A DNA stretch of 64,000 nucleotides from Siderastrea siderea (Eukaryota; Cnidaria; Anthozoa; Scleractinia; Rhizangiidae). Shown piece by piece: positions 1-14,613 of the stretch; position 1 is the stretch's first letter, and every line of letters begins with the position of its first letter. The notes beneath the pieces are model-generated. The model searched no databases. It was not told the DNA's origin and saw only the letters and a program-made list of their open reading frames with translations. Location of the stretch: positions 39,698,804 to 39,762,803 of the forward strand of contig OZ034971.1 in the NCBI GenBank assembly GCA_964030785.1, written 5' to 3'. A program made the position numbers and the translations under genes.

Positions 1-83
1 CGTCAGGAAAACCCCATTGTGTCAACAAGCTTGATGGTGTAATGTTTTCTGTGTTTGGATATGAATTTATTACTGTTGTTTAA

Positions 84-467
84 AGGGGCATGGTCACGAG
101 GATTTCGCAGATTTTTGGTCAAAACTGTGCTAAAATTATCGATAGCTAACTTTATCCATGCCCAACATTGTGTTCGAACATTTAAAGGAACATATTAACT
201 TAATTTCATTAAGAAAAAACAAAGCATGACCATTTAATATCGATTTAATGTCAACACGCTGAAAGAATTTGAAAAGTTTAGCCTAATTTTTTCAAATTGC
301 AATCCACTTCCATCCGTGCCATCCGTAGCATCAGACGACAGAAAATAGTTTCAGTGAAGTAATATAGTCTTTGGTAACAAAACTAAACCATTATTTGCGG
401 GCGTTCATTGATGCGAGAACATATTTCTTATTTTTAAAGTGAACTAAAATAGCGTGACTATGCCCCT
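84..467. mobile_element. MITE flanked by TTAA duplications
   Basis: The two ends are inverted copies of AGGGGCATRGTCACG, starting at 84 and ending at 467. Both ends are directly flanked by TTAA (80-83 and 468-471), as expected for a piggyBac-type target duplication. The 384-bp interior is AT-rich, with no open frame that looks coding. It is a non-autonomous element; the superfamily call rests only on the TTAA target and the short terminal inverted repeats. Confidence 0.75.
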
Positions 468-471
468 TTAA

Positions 472-715
472 ATAATCTACAAGAATAGAAACAACTATTT
501 TCCGAAATTGAGAAAAACAAAAGATACGAAAACAAGAAAAACAACATGAAAATGGGATTAACATTTGCCATAAAAATGAGAAAATTGTTGCGAAGAATGT
601 AAGCAGGCAAAAGGAATGAAGAACGTGCACTGGAAAGAACATAATTATTAAAACGACAAGCGGATGACATTAGGTTTACTATTAGTCAGCCATATTTGTT
701 GGTTCCCTGGTGGAA
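472..715. other. Non-coding spacer
   Basis: AT-rich sequence between the first MITE and the BamHI-type palindrome array. I see no exon, RNA gene or repeat structure in it. Confidence 0.5.
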
Positions 716-1143
716 ATCCTATACAGGATCCTACAGGATTTTCTAGGATCCTGTAGGATCCTACAGGATCCTGTAAGTTCACACAGGATCCTACCCAGGA
801 TCCTAAATGGCACCATGTTGTTTAGGATCCTACTCAGGATCCTGTAAAGTCTTTCAGGATCCTGCTTAAGATTGTCCAGGATCCTGTTTAGGATCCTGTA
901 GGATCTTGTTTAGGATCCTGTAGGATCCTATAGGATCCTATAGGATCCTGCTTAGCATCCTGTAGGATCCTACAGGATCCTGTAGGATCCTATAGGATCT
1001 TAAACAGGATCCTATAGGATCCTAACAGGATCCTAACAGGATCCTATAGGATCCTACAGGATCTTATATAGGATCTTATCAGGATCCTGGTTAAGATCCT
1101 ACAGGATCCTGTTAGGATCCTATTAGGATCTTATTAGGTTCCT
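716..1143. repeat. GGATCC palindrome array
   Basis: Within about 430 bp there are 26 exact GGATCC hexamers by eye count, plus variants such as GGATCT. They are mostly set in the 10-bp palindrome CAGGATCCTG or the related TAGGATCCTA. Spacing is irregular (commonly 10 bp, sometimes 15-25 bp), so this is not a simple tandem satellite. The sequence can form many alternative hairpins. The edges read TTCCCTGG on the left and TTCCTGGG then CCAGGG on the right, so the CCTGG/CAGG half-word extends past the array. Similar arrays built from other words lie at 15661-15910, 30451-30965 and 42600-43177. Confidence 0.9.
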
Positions 1144-1347
1144 GGGCAGAATTTTTTCCAGGGTTGCAGGAATACAAGAGGTTCGGGACAAGTGACTGAC
1201 TTAATGAACCTCTTGAATCAGATGACGTGTATTGGTTGCTGAATAAACACTGCTTGCAATCTAACCTGTATGCATATGCAAGATTCTTTATTTTAAGGTT
1301 GAAATTGTCATTTTGTAATTTTTATTTCTTTTATTATTACTTAACAG

Positions 1348-4300
1348 GAATCACACTATGTTTCTCTCCAAAGGAAAAGTTGTTTATTTAGCTCTGATGT
1401 TGATTCTGAACTGAACCCTGTTTGGGTTTATTGCTGCTCATGCAACAAACACCACACTGAAATGGTGGCTGCATTGAGTCCTCATGTTAATATGAAACAT
1501 GAAGGTACTGTACATGCATGCACATGCTTTCTATACACAAATTAAACATTTTAATGGTGGGGGGCAGCTGCAGGATTTCCGTCTTACAATAGTCTGGGGA
1601 ACTAACAACATGTGGTTCCAAAATAAACACAACATGAACAAAGGGGGGATTATTGAGCTCCAGAGAAACAAACAAATTCTCAACTACAGCTGAGAGTATG
1701 ATAGTGATAATGGTGACTGAAACAAATTTCAGCCCATGTTAAATAGCTCCAAACAATGTTGGCAGGGTCTGGCTTTCAAACATTGCAAACAAGAATTCAA
1801 AACACTTAACAAAGCCTACATATTTAACTATTTATAGTGGCTGAATGCTATTGCAAAAAGCTAAGGAAAACACCATAGAGTTTTTAAAAACATACCCAAT
1901 TCCCAAACAGATGAACAAGAGGTCAATAAATGCAAAATAAAGATTTATGCAAGGGTCGCATCAGTCACAATCCAAACCATTTTATACCAGCAACAAATTT
2001 ACAATAAACAAAATCGGTTGTAAGAATGTAAAAGACATGCTTAGCCAAACTGTCTTAGCCAAACTGTATTAGGCTTTGAACAATACAATGGCCACATGGC
2101 AGGATTTGCATTGTATTTGCACCCTTTTTTCAAACACAGCAAAAGCATACAAAATGTATCTGACATGAGAATTTAATGAGTCCATTTGAGAGATGACATA
2201 GTGACATAACATGTTTTAATAGTTTTATTTGTCACCATTCAATTTTTTTTTCATTTTTCCAGGACAATTGCTAAACGTTTTTTTAGCAATTTTTGAATAT
2301 AATAATAATTATTATTGATGATAGGAAGACCACTACATATTAAAAGCTCGCCATAAATTATTGGTATGCAGTCAGTAATGATCTGTTTTGCAATTGAACT
2401 AATTTACTGGTATATACAAAACTTGTATACTCATTGATTGGTGTTTCATCCATGTAAGTGTAAGCGCGCAAAATGGCATATTTTGCAAACCTTTTTCTGT
2501 TTTTATTTTATCTTAGACTGGTTGCAAATGAACCCTGGGTGCCTCCATATAAATGTACTCAAAACTGCAATTGAAAACTTTGACATTATGTTTTCAATTA
2601 CACCAGTCCATGATGATCATCCTAGTGAAGGTGTGTATATCAAGTTGTATCAATATTGTTAAAGCAATACCTGAGAAAACAGACATCCTTTTGCTCTGCC
2701 GCTGCTGTGTCTCCACGAAGATGTCTAAGTAACCTGTGCTTTTTTTTCTGTACTTGTATGGTAATGCTACCCAGATCTGGGTAGTTCTTCTGATTGGTGG
2801 TGTTAGCATTGTATTGTTTTAAGGACGTTCACACTCATTGTTTGTGTGCATCCTTACTGTGCACGTAATTCACATTGCAATGTCATGCGAGTTCTTGTAT
2901 TGAGCATGTGCACTAAGTAAGAAATATAGACAAATACGGTGGTTGTGGGTATTTTTATCTCCATAAACGTGCTTAACTCTCTTAAATACCTGGTGACTCC
3001 ATTCTTTTTCAATAAATCACTTCCTTTACTGGTCTGGTTCTCTGCATTTTGTCCAAAAAAAAAACGTTCTGAACGCGAGAAGTTGAAATTTTACTGCTAT
3101 ATTTACTCAAACACAAATTCTACGAATGCAGCTATACATGACTTGAATTCAAGGCTAAAAATAAACTTCAGTGCTTGGTCGCCACTCGGGCCAGTATCCC
3201 TGAATTCTTAGTGGCCCAGGCCAAAATAAAATGACCCTCAAATTTCTTCTACTAACACAAAAAATTTTTAAACCATTTTTACTTGAATAAATGCCCCACG
3301 GCTTTTAACTTATGCCCCCAGAAATGGATGAAATGTTCATTTACACTGATGTGTCTGAATTGTTTTAATGAACACAATTTTTGTTGAGTGATTTTGCCGA
3401 TATTCATGTTTAAAAAACGTACCGCATAGAACTCTGGGTAAGTCTGGAGTCACGTATCAATGAACTCAAAATGGCATCTACATATCAGAGCGATCTAAAG
3501 ACTCGATCTTGCACTTTAGTTTAGAACTAAACTTTTACTACATTGATGAACTTAGAGTTGAGGATAGAAAGGAAAGAAAAAAAGTGCTTAGAGGAAAGAA
3601 CATTTTATTTTATTGTTCTTCTTCTTCTTTTTTTTTTCTCCAATCGTAGTCACCCTTCGGGCAATCAAACCTCAACTTTTAGTGGCCCTGCACATTTTTT
3701 AATCGCCACTGGCGACCGTGCGACCGCCAAGTTTTAACCCTGTACATTTATCCTTCTGTGAGGCTAATTTTACCTGAAGAATCTATAATACCTGAAAAAT
3801 GTACGAAATAGCCCTATTTGCGATGAAATCAGTAAATCAGCGTTATCTAGAGCCCTCCACGTAACTTATTTAATTTATTCCTTGTACTGTAGCAAGAAAG
3901 CTGATTTTGCCTTACAAAGCCAAAGCTTCTAAAAACATAACATTTCCAATATGCTTTTTGTCCGAAGTGAGCATGGTGACCCCCCAATTTTTTTTTTGCT
4001 TTTCTGACATGAGTTGGTCATTATCTAACTGCAGCAAAAAAGTTTGGAAAAAATCTGAACTTGGGAAGTTTTTGGGCGCGAACGTCGTCAGTATGGAAAA
4101 AAATGGGCTCGTGGAGACGTCAGACGCCTCTTTTGTGGAGACTCAGCAGTGGCAGAGGAAAAGGACGTCCGTTTTGTCACCCTATCAAACCAATTATTGT
4201 AAAACATCAAAAACTACGCACAGTATTTAGTGAACATTTTACAGTTATGTGTAATAAACAAATTCTTGTCACTGCCAATTTCAAGTCAAGTTACTGGAAA

Positions 4301-5238
4301 TGTTTATGTATTCAACCCTAATATGTGTAATATTGTCAGAGATATAGACTAGTCCATGCAGTAAGGTGACTCATTTTATTGTCAAATTCGGCTTCCATGA
4401 CGTACATATTATAATGTACATATTATAGTTTGCACTGAACATTGCATTGGGTTTGCATTTTGATTGGCATTAAACTTAAAATAACAATATAGATTAATTG
4501 GGCACCAGAGTGAAAATGAAAATATTGCATAACTGCAGCAGGCACTCTCTCCCCTTTCCACTCCCCTTTCAGCCTCACCACTCACTTTTGTGACCTTGTT
4601 GTTCTTGTTGAGTACAAGCATGAAACTTGGCAGAGTGATAGAGCTTCAGTGCTGCGTAATTCTTGACATAGAGGCATTTGTTAAACGTGACTGTTCGGTG
4701 TTAAAAACGATGTTAAAATTTGCTAAATTGTACTACCACAATGAATCAATAATCAGTAACCACTTAGACTTTTAGAAGGTTTTTACTGTCTTGTTCTTTA
4801 CTTTTACAGCTGCTGATTCTGATGACGATGACTATGATGGTGAACACCAGACATTTCTCAATGTTAATGCAAAGGTTGTGTGTGTGAGGCCACCCTCAAG
4901 TTCATGGGGCATTTTAACAAGAAGTTCACAGGGCATCAAATGCATTACCCGTGGACGTAGCTGTGGACATGCCAAATTTCTGTTGGATTCACTAGAAAGT
5001 GAACCATTCCCTGACTTCATTTCTGAATTTGTTGATAAATGCCAACAAGGTACTATAAAGAACATAAAGAATTCTAAGTTAGGTATGGTTCAAGGTAGTA
5101 TACAAGTATGGCCCTTTCAGGTTACTTTCAAATCAACCTGACTTCACTCTCCCAGTTATGAAACTCTCTCATACATGTCCACCAAGAAAAATGATCGCTT
5201 ATGGGAAGTGGCTGTTCGCGTGAAATAAAATAATCCCA

Positions 5239-5271
<33 letters not shown>

Positions 5272-6371
5272 ATAATAATAATAATAACAATAGTCAGCAA
5301 CTAAGTAAAAAATAACCTTTTTTGCATTATCAAGTAAGGCTAGGCAAATATACAAGGAAGGTTCATGCAACTAGGTGTCTACCTTTTGTACATGCAGTGT
5401 TCTTACCAGACCGCAGCATTGCGGCATTGCCGCACTCTCAGGAAATGCTGCACTAGAATTAGCCTGAGGGGTCCCAAGGGCAGAGAGAAAGAAAAAATAC
5501 ACGCCATTTGTAACATATATACATTTCTTTTTAATATAAACCAAAATTTTATTAGTTATGGCGTCTTCATTCACACATTAAACATTTATTATCTAAAAAA
5601 AGTATGAGGTATTAACTCTAACTCAGAGCTGCACATGTAAGTAAATTAAAAAAAAATTCTGACCCTCTTTTGTCCCTCGTGACCCCCTTTTAGCTTCTCT
5701 ATGGGTACTGTGGACCCCAAAGTAGAAAATCCTGGTAAGAAAACTGTTGCTGAATATTTGTGTTTAGGAATGTGTTCATTGTAAAACCACCTGATTATTC
5801 TTCTGATTATTCTTCCACTTACTAATTTCTTTCAGAGTAACAATTTTAGTTAAAATATCTAATGTTCTGTTTACTGTTATTTTAAAAATTGAACTTTTGT
5901 GACATCTGAGTAGTGATTTTCTCACAATTTATTGGCGGTCACTTATTAAGGATAGGAAAAGTAAATGAGTGAGCAATAAAACCAATTTTTTTTTTTAGTG
6001 GTCGCTTACTGAAAATGAATTCTTATGGGAGATGGTCACTGTGAGAGAGACGACCTCACTTAAAGTATGTTCCTCAGGACCTGTATGTAGTGCATGTATG
6101 TCACAATTAACATGACAATTTCCTTCAATCCTAGCCGTGTCCAACCATCAACAAACAGAGTGGAGGCCAAAATGTCTGTCGTATACAGAAGTCCCTTTTG
6201 TCCAACCTGGTTCATTAGGTGGATTGTTTCACAATGTTAACCGATTGACAGTGTTTTCTGCCATTGAGGAGGTGGACGAGTGTCCATTTTGTAATGCAGG
6301 TTCCGTTGTTGCAAACAGAGAAGGAAAAGAAGTCTCCCTTTTCACGCCATATCAAAGGGCCACAGTGCAAG
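1348..6371 (+). CDS. Four-exon Cys/His-rich protein, partial (possibly HMGXB3/KDZ-like)
   Basis: Four exons fit together: 1348-1504, 2517-2630, 4810-5049 and 6135-6371. Each has an AG acceptor and a GT donor, and each junction is phase 1, so one frame stays open across about 250 codons. The first exon starts in phase 0, so at least one upstream exon is missing. The protein has a CCSCNKHH cluster in exon 1, an acidic stretch DSDDDDYDGE opening exon 3, and a CITRGRSCGHAKFL motif resembling a SWIM-type C-x-C-H zinc site. Exon 4 has a CPFC knuckle. Metazoan HMG-box-containing protein 3 relatives carry KDZ-transposase-derived regions, and this may be one, but I infer that only from the style of the motifs. 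No exon continuing in phase 1 was found downstream, so the 3' end is missing, frameshifted, or continues into the 6891 exon chain after a lost frame. Confidence 0.6.
2820..4090 (-). mobile_element. Diverged copy of the TTAAGGACGTT element
   Basis: The left edge TTAAGGACGTTCACACTCAT and the following 100 bp match the reverse complement of the right end of the element at 31872-32526. Stretches at 2945-3010 and 3960-4090 match other parts of it, including GTGACCCCCCAATTTTT, and the far end reads GCGCGAACGTC. The copy is longer than the 31.9-kb one because unrelated repeat sequence (about 3130-3770) sits in its middle. It lies in the intron between exons 2 and 3 of the Cys/His-rich gene. A further inverted fragment of its right part occurs near 2660-2730, where GTGGAGACACAGCAG-like sequence appears on the minus strand. 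Confidence 0.6.
5242..5292. repeat. (AAT)n microsatellite
   Basis: About 16 AAT trinucleotides interrupted by two AAC units, within the intron following exon 3 of the Cys/His-rich gene. Confidence 0.95.
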
Positions 6372-6890
6372 GTGAGATGAATTTTTTGTAGAAATGTACA
6401 ACTGTAATGATTAGATTAACCCAACCTTTCAAAAAAGGTTGTCATCGTTGGATTGTTTGCTTTTACCATTCTTTTACCATTATGTTACTTTTCCCTTATT
6501 GCTTATAGAACATAATAAGTCAAACCTTGTAAAAACAATCCATAGCCCCAATTGCTGTGCATGAGTTAATGGATTAAATCTTAACACTTCAATGGAGCAT
6601 AGTAGACTGGGGCACCCAAGGAATAGCTCTATACATACATACTATACAATCATACATACTCGTGTACACATACACACATACACATACACACATAATACAT
6701 ACTCTTTGTTAACCTGTCTAGTCATTCTAGTGCCAGTGGTACTGATTGGGGACACAAACTGATAACTATGATCAGAACTTAAATGCCTAAATTCCAATTA
6801 TTTCTTTACAACAAAACGTTATTTACAATATGTTACTCAAAACATCTAGAGTGTGTAACTAGTTATAACATAAATTGTTTTTCTTTTTAG

Positions 6891-9308
<2,418 letters not shown>

Positions 9309-9475
9309 AGAAGAATCAAGAAAGAACCGAGAATAAATAATAAAGAAAAAAATAAGAAGAAAAGAAAGAAAGTGTAAAATTTAAAATAAATAATTAAGAA
9401 AAAGGATGAGTGTGCCATTGTTGAAAAAGTACTTTAATAAAACGTGGGTAATTACACAATCTGTCTTTCGATACC

Positions 9476-12310
9476 GATTTCTAGGATAAAGGCGAAATTT
9501 GCAAAAGTAATTGTACAGATGAAACGTTTCTGATCTGTGTACCCTCCAATTGTTTTATGTTGTATTCCTATTAATACCAAACGAAAGGAGTATGCTACAC
9601 ATTTATCTTAGTCGATTTTCAAAGCAGTCAAACTTAAATTTCGTGCCTCCATCATTTCCTCTAGCTAGGGAATTCGTTTAAATACACGATTTCGAGATTT
9701 CTATGGCCGTTTGTTGAATAGGCATCGTCAAGAGCAACTATGGTGGCTGCTGAGCAAATTGCGATAGCTATGACGTTTTTATTGAACCCGCTGAGGTAAT
9801 TTCACAATTATCCGAATTCTAGGATTAAGGCGCAATTTGAAAAAGTAATTGTATAGGGTTGGCAATTGAGCCTACAGGCCCCTCTGAATACGCTTTTACA
9901 ATTGGTATTGAAAAAAAATTAATTATAAAGAAAGCTTCAGATACCACGAACAATGTTATTCGAGAGAAACAGGGCCCTTATACGTTAATTGGTAGTAAAA
10001 TGCTTCATCTGTTAAAAGTTCTTTTCCCGTAGACATCATCTAGTCACACGTGCAGTACCTTGCAAAGACAGCTATTCTGATTTACTAGCAGCCATGTCGC
10101 GACGCAGTTTAGTGCAATTTCATATGGAATATTTACCTGACCCTTTGAAAATCTCCACAAACTCTTTCCTGTTTACGTGGAAGGCTTTCATGTGCCGGAG
10201 TTAGTGGAATATCTTTTCAACCTTCTACCTTCCCCTACTATCATCCTTAGAAATGCCGCCCGGCTTAAAAAATTTATAAATCCAACGTAGTTTTTGTTGT
10301 AAGCGAGAGATCATCTTGTAGATGTATTGGAGCGTGGCCTTAGGTTTTATCCACACTAAAATGTCAGGTAGGACATCGTTTCAAGCTTTTAGAAGCCATC
10401 GTGAAAGAAAACGTGTTTGTCTACAACACGGACGGCCGCAAGCTATTTTGTGTCGAAGAAACTGAGCAACCAATATTGATCGTAGTACCTAAGCACTGCA
10501 ACACGTTGTGGATCAATCGAAGTTTCCTGTACACAAAAATTTCTTTTTGAAGGAAAAATTCTTTCTATGACATCTACCAAGGATGTTCAGGGCATGGTGC
10601 ATTAGGTTTAATTTTTGACACCCCTAGCTCCACCACCGGAGTTTTTAGCTTTCGGTAAGCATTAACGGGATGACTTTATGTGCGGAGTCAATACGCTTTC
10701 AATATAGGTATTGAAAAAAATATATATTAAAAAAAGCCTTACCACGCAAAACGTTTTTCGAGAGAAATAATGCCCAAATATGTTAATTGGTAGTAAAACG
10801 CTACATCTGTTGAAAGTTGATTTCCCATACAAAACATCTAGTCACACGTGCAGTACCTTGCAAAGACAGTTTTTGTGATTTACTAGCGGGCATAGTTCAA
10901 TTTCATATGGAATATTTACCTGACCCTTTGAAAATCGCCACAAACTCTTTCCTTTTTACGTGGAAGGCTTTCCTGTGCCGGAGTTAGTCAAATATCTTTT
11001 TCAACCTTCTACCTTCCGTTACTACCATCCTTAAAAATGTCCGGCTTAAAAAATAATTGTAAATCGTACGTATTTGTTGTTATAAGCTAGAGATAAACTC
11101 ATAGTTAAATTGGAGCGTATCCTTAGGTTTTATCCGCACTAAAATGTCAGGAAGGAACTCGTTTCAAGCTTTCGAAGCCATCGGAAAAGAAAACGTGTTT
11201 GTGTACAACATGGACGGCCGCAAGCTATTCTGTGTCGAAGAAGCTGAGCACCCAATAAAGTTTGTAGTATCTAAACATTGCAAGAAGATGTGGATGCGTA
11301 ACTATCAGAGTTTCCTGTATACAAAACTTTCCTTTTGAAGGGAAAATTCTTTCTATGACATCTACCAGGGATGTTAAGGCCATGGTGAATTAGGTTTAGT
11401 TTTTGACACCCTTCCGCCACCGACGTTTTTAGCTTTCGGTAAGCTATAACGGGAAGACCTTATATGTGCATAGTAAATACACTTTTACAATTGGTATTGA
11501 AAAAAATTAATTATAAAGAAAACCTCATATACCACGAACAATGTTATTCGAGAGAAACAGGGCCCTTATACGTTAATTGGTAGTGAAATGCTTCATCTGT
11601 TAAAAGTCCTTTTCCCGTAGACATCATCTAGTCACACGTGCAGTACCTTGCAAAGACAGCTTTTCTGATTTACTAACAGCCATGTCGCGACTGCAGTTTA
11701 GTGCAATTTCATGGAATGTTTACCTGGCCCTTTGAAAATTTCCACAAACTCTTTCTTGTTCACGTGGAATGCTTTTATGTGCCGGGGTTAGTAGGATATC
11801 TTTTTCAACCTTATCTGTCTACCATTCCCTAAAATGTTCAGCTCTAAAATTTATAAATCCAACCGGTTTTTGTTGTTATAACACCCCTCTACCACCGGAG
11901 TTTTTAGCTTTCGGTAAGCTTCAACGGGAGGACTTTATGTCTAGAGTCAATGCGCTTTGACGATTGGTATTGAAAAACAACAATAATAAAAAAAATCATC
12001 ATATACCACGAACAATGTTTTTCACTGAGAAACAAGGCCCGATTGCGGGGTTAGTAGAATTTCTTTTTTAACCGACGGCAAGAAATTTCCGCGTCGAATC
12101 AACGTAGCGCCCAACATAAATTGTAGTATCGAAGCATTTTAAAACGTTATAAATTCCATACTAAAGAAGGTTCGTTAGTGAAACAAGTGTCCTTTTCAAC
12201 GAAAACCTCTTTCTTTAACATCAGGTTTTGACACCCGTTTACCATCAGTGTTTTAGTGAGCTTTTGCACGCTCTAACGGGAGCACCCAATACTCTTGAAC
12301 AATGGCTATT
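9476..12310. repeat. Tandem array of ~800-bp units that shorten along its length
   Basis: Landmark sequence TAGTCACACGTGCAGTACCT occurs at 10041, 10839 and 11629, giving periods of 798 and 790 bp. A second landmark, GGTATTGAAAAAAA, recurs at about 9900, 10700, 11490 and 11963, with a degenerate form at 12302. Units 1 and 2 are full length. The third is about 470 bp and the fourth about 340 bp, through internal deletions. A 5' landmark, CTAGGATWAAGGCGMAATTT, is itself duplicated at 9481 and 9827. Each full unit has a conserved stretch starting ATGTCAGG that is open for 64 codons at 11144-11338 (FEAIGKENVFVYNMDGRKLF) but frameshifted in the copy at 10362. I do not recognise this product. Confidence 0.8.
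11144..11338 (+). pseudogene. 64-codon open frame in tandem unit 2, probable relic
   Basis: It runs from an ATG in the phrase CACTAAAATGTCAGG to a TGA and contains VFVYNMDGRKLFCVEEAE. The equivalent segment of unit 1 (10362-10550) keeps most of the codons, including the same Asp-Gly-Arg-Lys-Leu core, but is shifted by an extra base near 10390. Units 3 and 4 have lost the region by deletion. Conservation of amino-acid-like sequence between units may simply reflect recent duplication, and I see no splice or promoter context. It could be an exon of a host gene trapped in the tandem unit. Confidence 0.3.
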
Positions 12311-14600
12311 AAAAAATTTATAATTCAAAAAAAAAAAAACTTTACATACAGGAAAAAATGGTTTCCGAGAGGAACAAGATGCGAATATGTTAACTGGTGG
12401 TTAAACGCAGCATCTCTTGAACATTCCTTTAACAGGAGAACGGCCCAGCGATTTCTATGCGCCTTTAAATTATTTGTAAATGAAACCTTCATACATTGGC
12501 ATCGATAATGTTTCCGAAAAGAAGAAGGACCTAATATATTAATTAGTGGTAGTAGACAAAACTTAACTTAACTTAAGACCAATAGGAGGACCTTCAATCC
12601 TGGCCAATTAGTTAAGGGACACTTAGCTTTTCGTGAACAATTTGAAAATAGGCGATAACATAACCCCCGAAAAGCATTTTACAAAGTTCTTTCCCCCGCT
12701 CCCCTTAAACAATGTTGAAGTACAGAAACTGTACAAGATATCCGAGATGTGTTGGACTCTTGACAGTCAACATTGTTTGGGGGGGAGGGGGAGTAGATAT
12801 TATTGGCGTGTTAATAAAAATATTAACATACGTTCTGGCCACGATTGTTGTCGTTAACCTTTTACTATTTTAGTTTATATCATATCTAATAATATCATCA
12901 TCACAGCTAGTAGTTAATAATATTAATTTTATACACTAATTTATTTGGATCTTAATTTTTAAGTTAACATTAGTCGTGGAATATCTGTAAACTACCCGTG
13001 TGGCTAAGTATATTACCACGTTAAATGAAGTGTCCTATGTCCTATGTGCTAATTGATACTGAGGAATTCCGTGGTAAACACTGCCTTTTTGAATTGGTAC
13101 CAGAGTAACTAACAAAAGCGGCTTAAAAAAAGATTTAACTCACCACAACAATTTTACATCATATGTAGTCTTATAGACTCGCATAGAATGACAGCAAAAT
13201 GTTCAAAACTCAAGCGGAACCAGGTTCCGGTTTGCAAAGCTTTGAAACTGACCCTTTCATTTTTTTGCAGACAGTGTCGGGGTAGCGGGGGATTTCTTTC
13301 AAGACTAAGCTTACTTTTTAAAGGAAGAGGTTCTTTATAAATTGTCTAATTTTGGACAACTGCCATTTCATTAAATTGTTCATACAAAGTTGGGGCTAAA
13401 TTACTGATTTCAAAAAATGGTTGCGAGCCGTCAGGGAAATTTATTAGTTGAGAGCCCCACGAGTGGCTGTTATATACGATATAAATAGCCATCTCAGTAA
13501 GCTGTAAAGTAATCGGTGTAGGTTCAACTTGATCACTCCATCGTATAAACGCGTTAGTTTAAAGTGAAACATGTTGCTGAGTACGACAACGGTGGAATGA
13601 ACGTATACGAGCAAACTGGCGTTTGGAGCGCTATAAGTCAGGAGCGTAACCGGAATAGAAACCTCCGTAAAAACAGTTTGCGTTTGTCTGATGAATCCAT
13701 ACTGAGATGGCTAAGAATGCTACACATTCCCGTAATTCTGTTTGTAATTATATTACCTCAGCAAATTAAGAATTTCGTTTGGCTAAGACCCTGCAGAGGT
13801 CAAAGTATCAGTTAACCGTCCCAATATCATTTTTCGAGAAAAATATCGCGACTAATAGACAATTTTTAAAGGATATATCCAGGATGGTAGCGCGAGATTT
13901 ATTTTAGCCTTTCAGGCACCATGGTGGTGCAGTGACACTTTTACGCGTTAACTTTACCACGGCTACGAAATACTGCAAGGTCGCCCCTTAAAACCTAAAT
14001 AAACAAACCAAAACCCCCAAAAACTTATATCTTTTCCTAAAATAAATGATAGAATAGTTCGGGAGTCTCAGAGAGTCGTTTATCGTTGATATTATGGCGT
14101 GGTACAAACAGCCACATTTATGGCCCTCTACTACACTTTTTACCATGGTATTGTACCATATTTTTGTACTGTTTCTTAAGGGGAGGAGCGGTGGCCGCTT
14201 GGCGTACAACTTCGAAACTCTTGACGTATCTTTTGGCGTGGAACGTACACGGAATGCACCCTGGCTTCTGAGTTAAGCAGCTTAAATGTTTGCAAATGTT
14301 TGAGGATCTGAAGCAGGCAGACTGACGTCCTTTAATAAAGCTTGAGCTTAAATCTGGATACTTTTTTCTACCAGGCTTGTGTACATTTTTGTCAACGTAA
14401 CTAAGAGTGACAGAGGATTTGAGTCAGTGGTTTAAATGCTGAAAGGATTTCCTAAATTATGAAATGTCTGGGGTAAATGAAACGAGCTTACAGCTTGTGG
14501 ACTGTTAGAGTAGTATAAGGCTTCATTTAAAAGAATGTTGCTCTTTAAGCATGTTTCAAATGCAGCATCATTCAGATAAGCTGGATTTGACCACTCATTT
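12311..14600. other. Long non-coding stretch
   Basis: AT-rich sequence with short open frames only. I see no exon with good borders, no inverted-repeat element and no RNA gene. A C-rich-to-G-rich pair (CCCCCGCTCCCC near 12700 and GGGGGGAGGGGG near 12780) could pair as a weak hairpin. Confidence 0.5.
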
Positions 14601-14613
14601 ATGTTTTGTTGTA

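Noticed and set aside
716..1143. CRISPR array or regular satellite
   Set aside because: The spacing is irregular, there are no constant-length unique spacers, and the context is eukaryotic.
13564..13815. 83-codon plus-strand frame
   Set aside because: There are no splice borders, poly-A signal or recognisable motif, and the context is non-coding.
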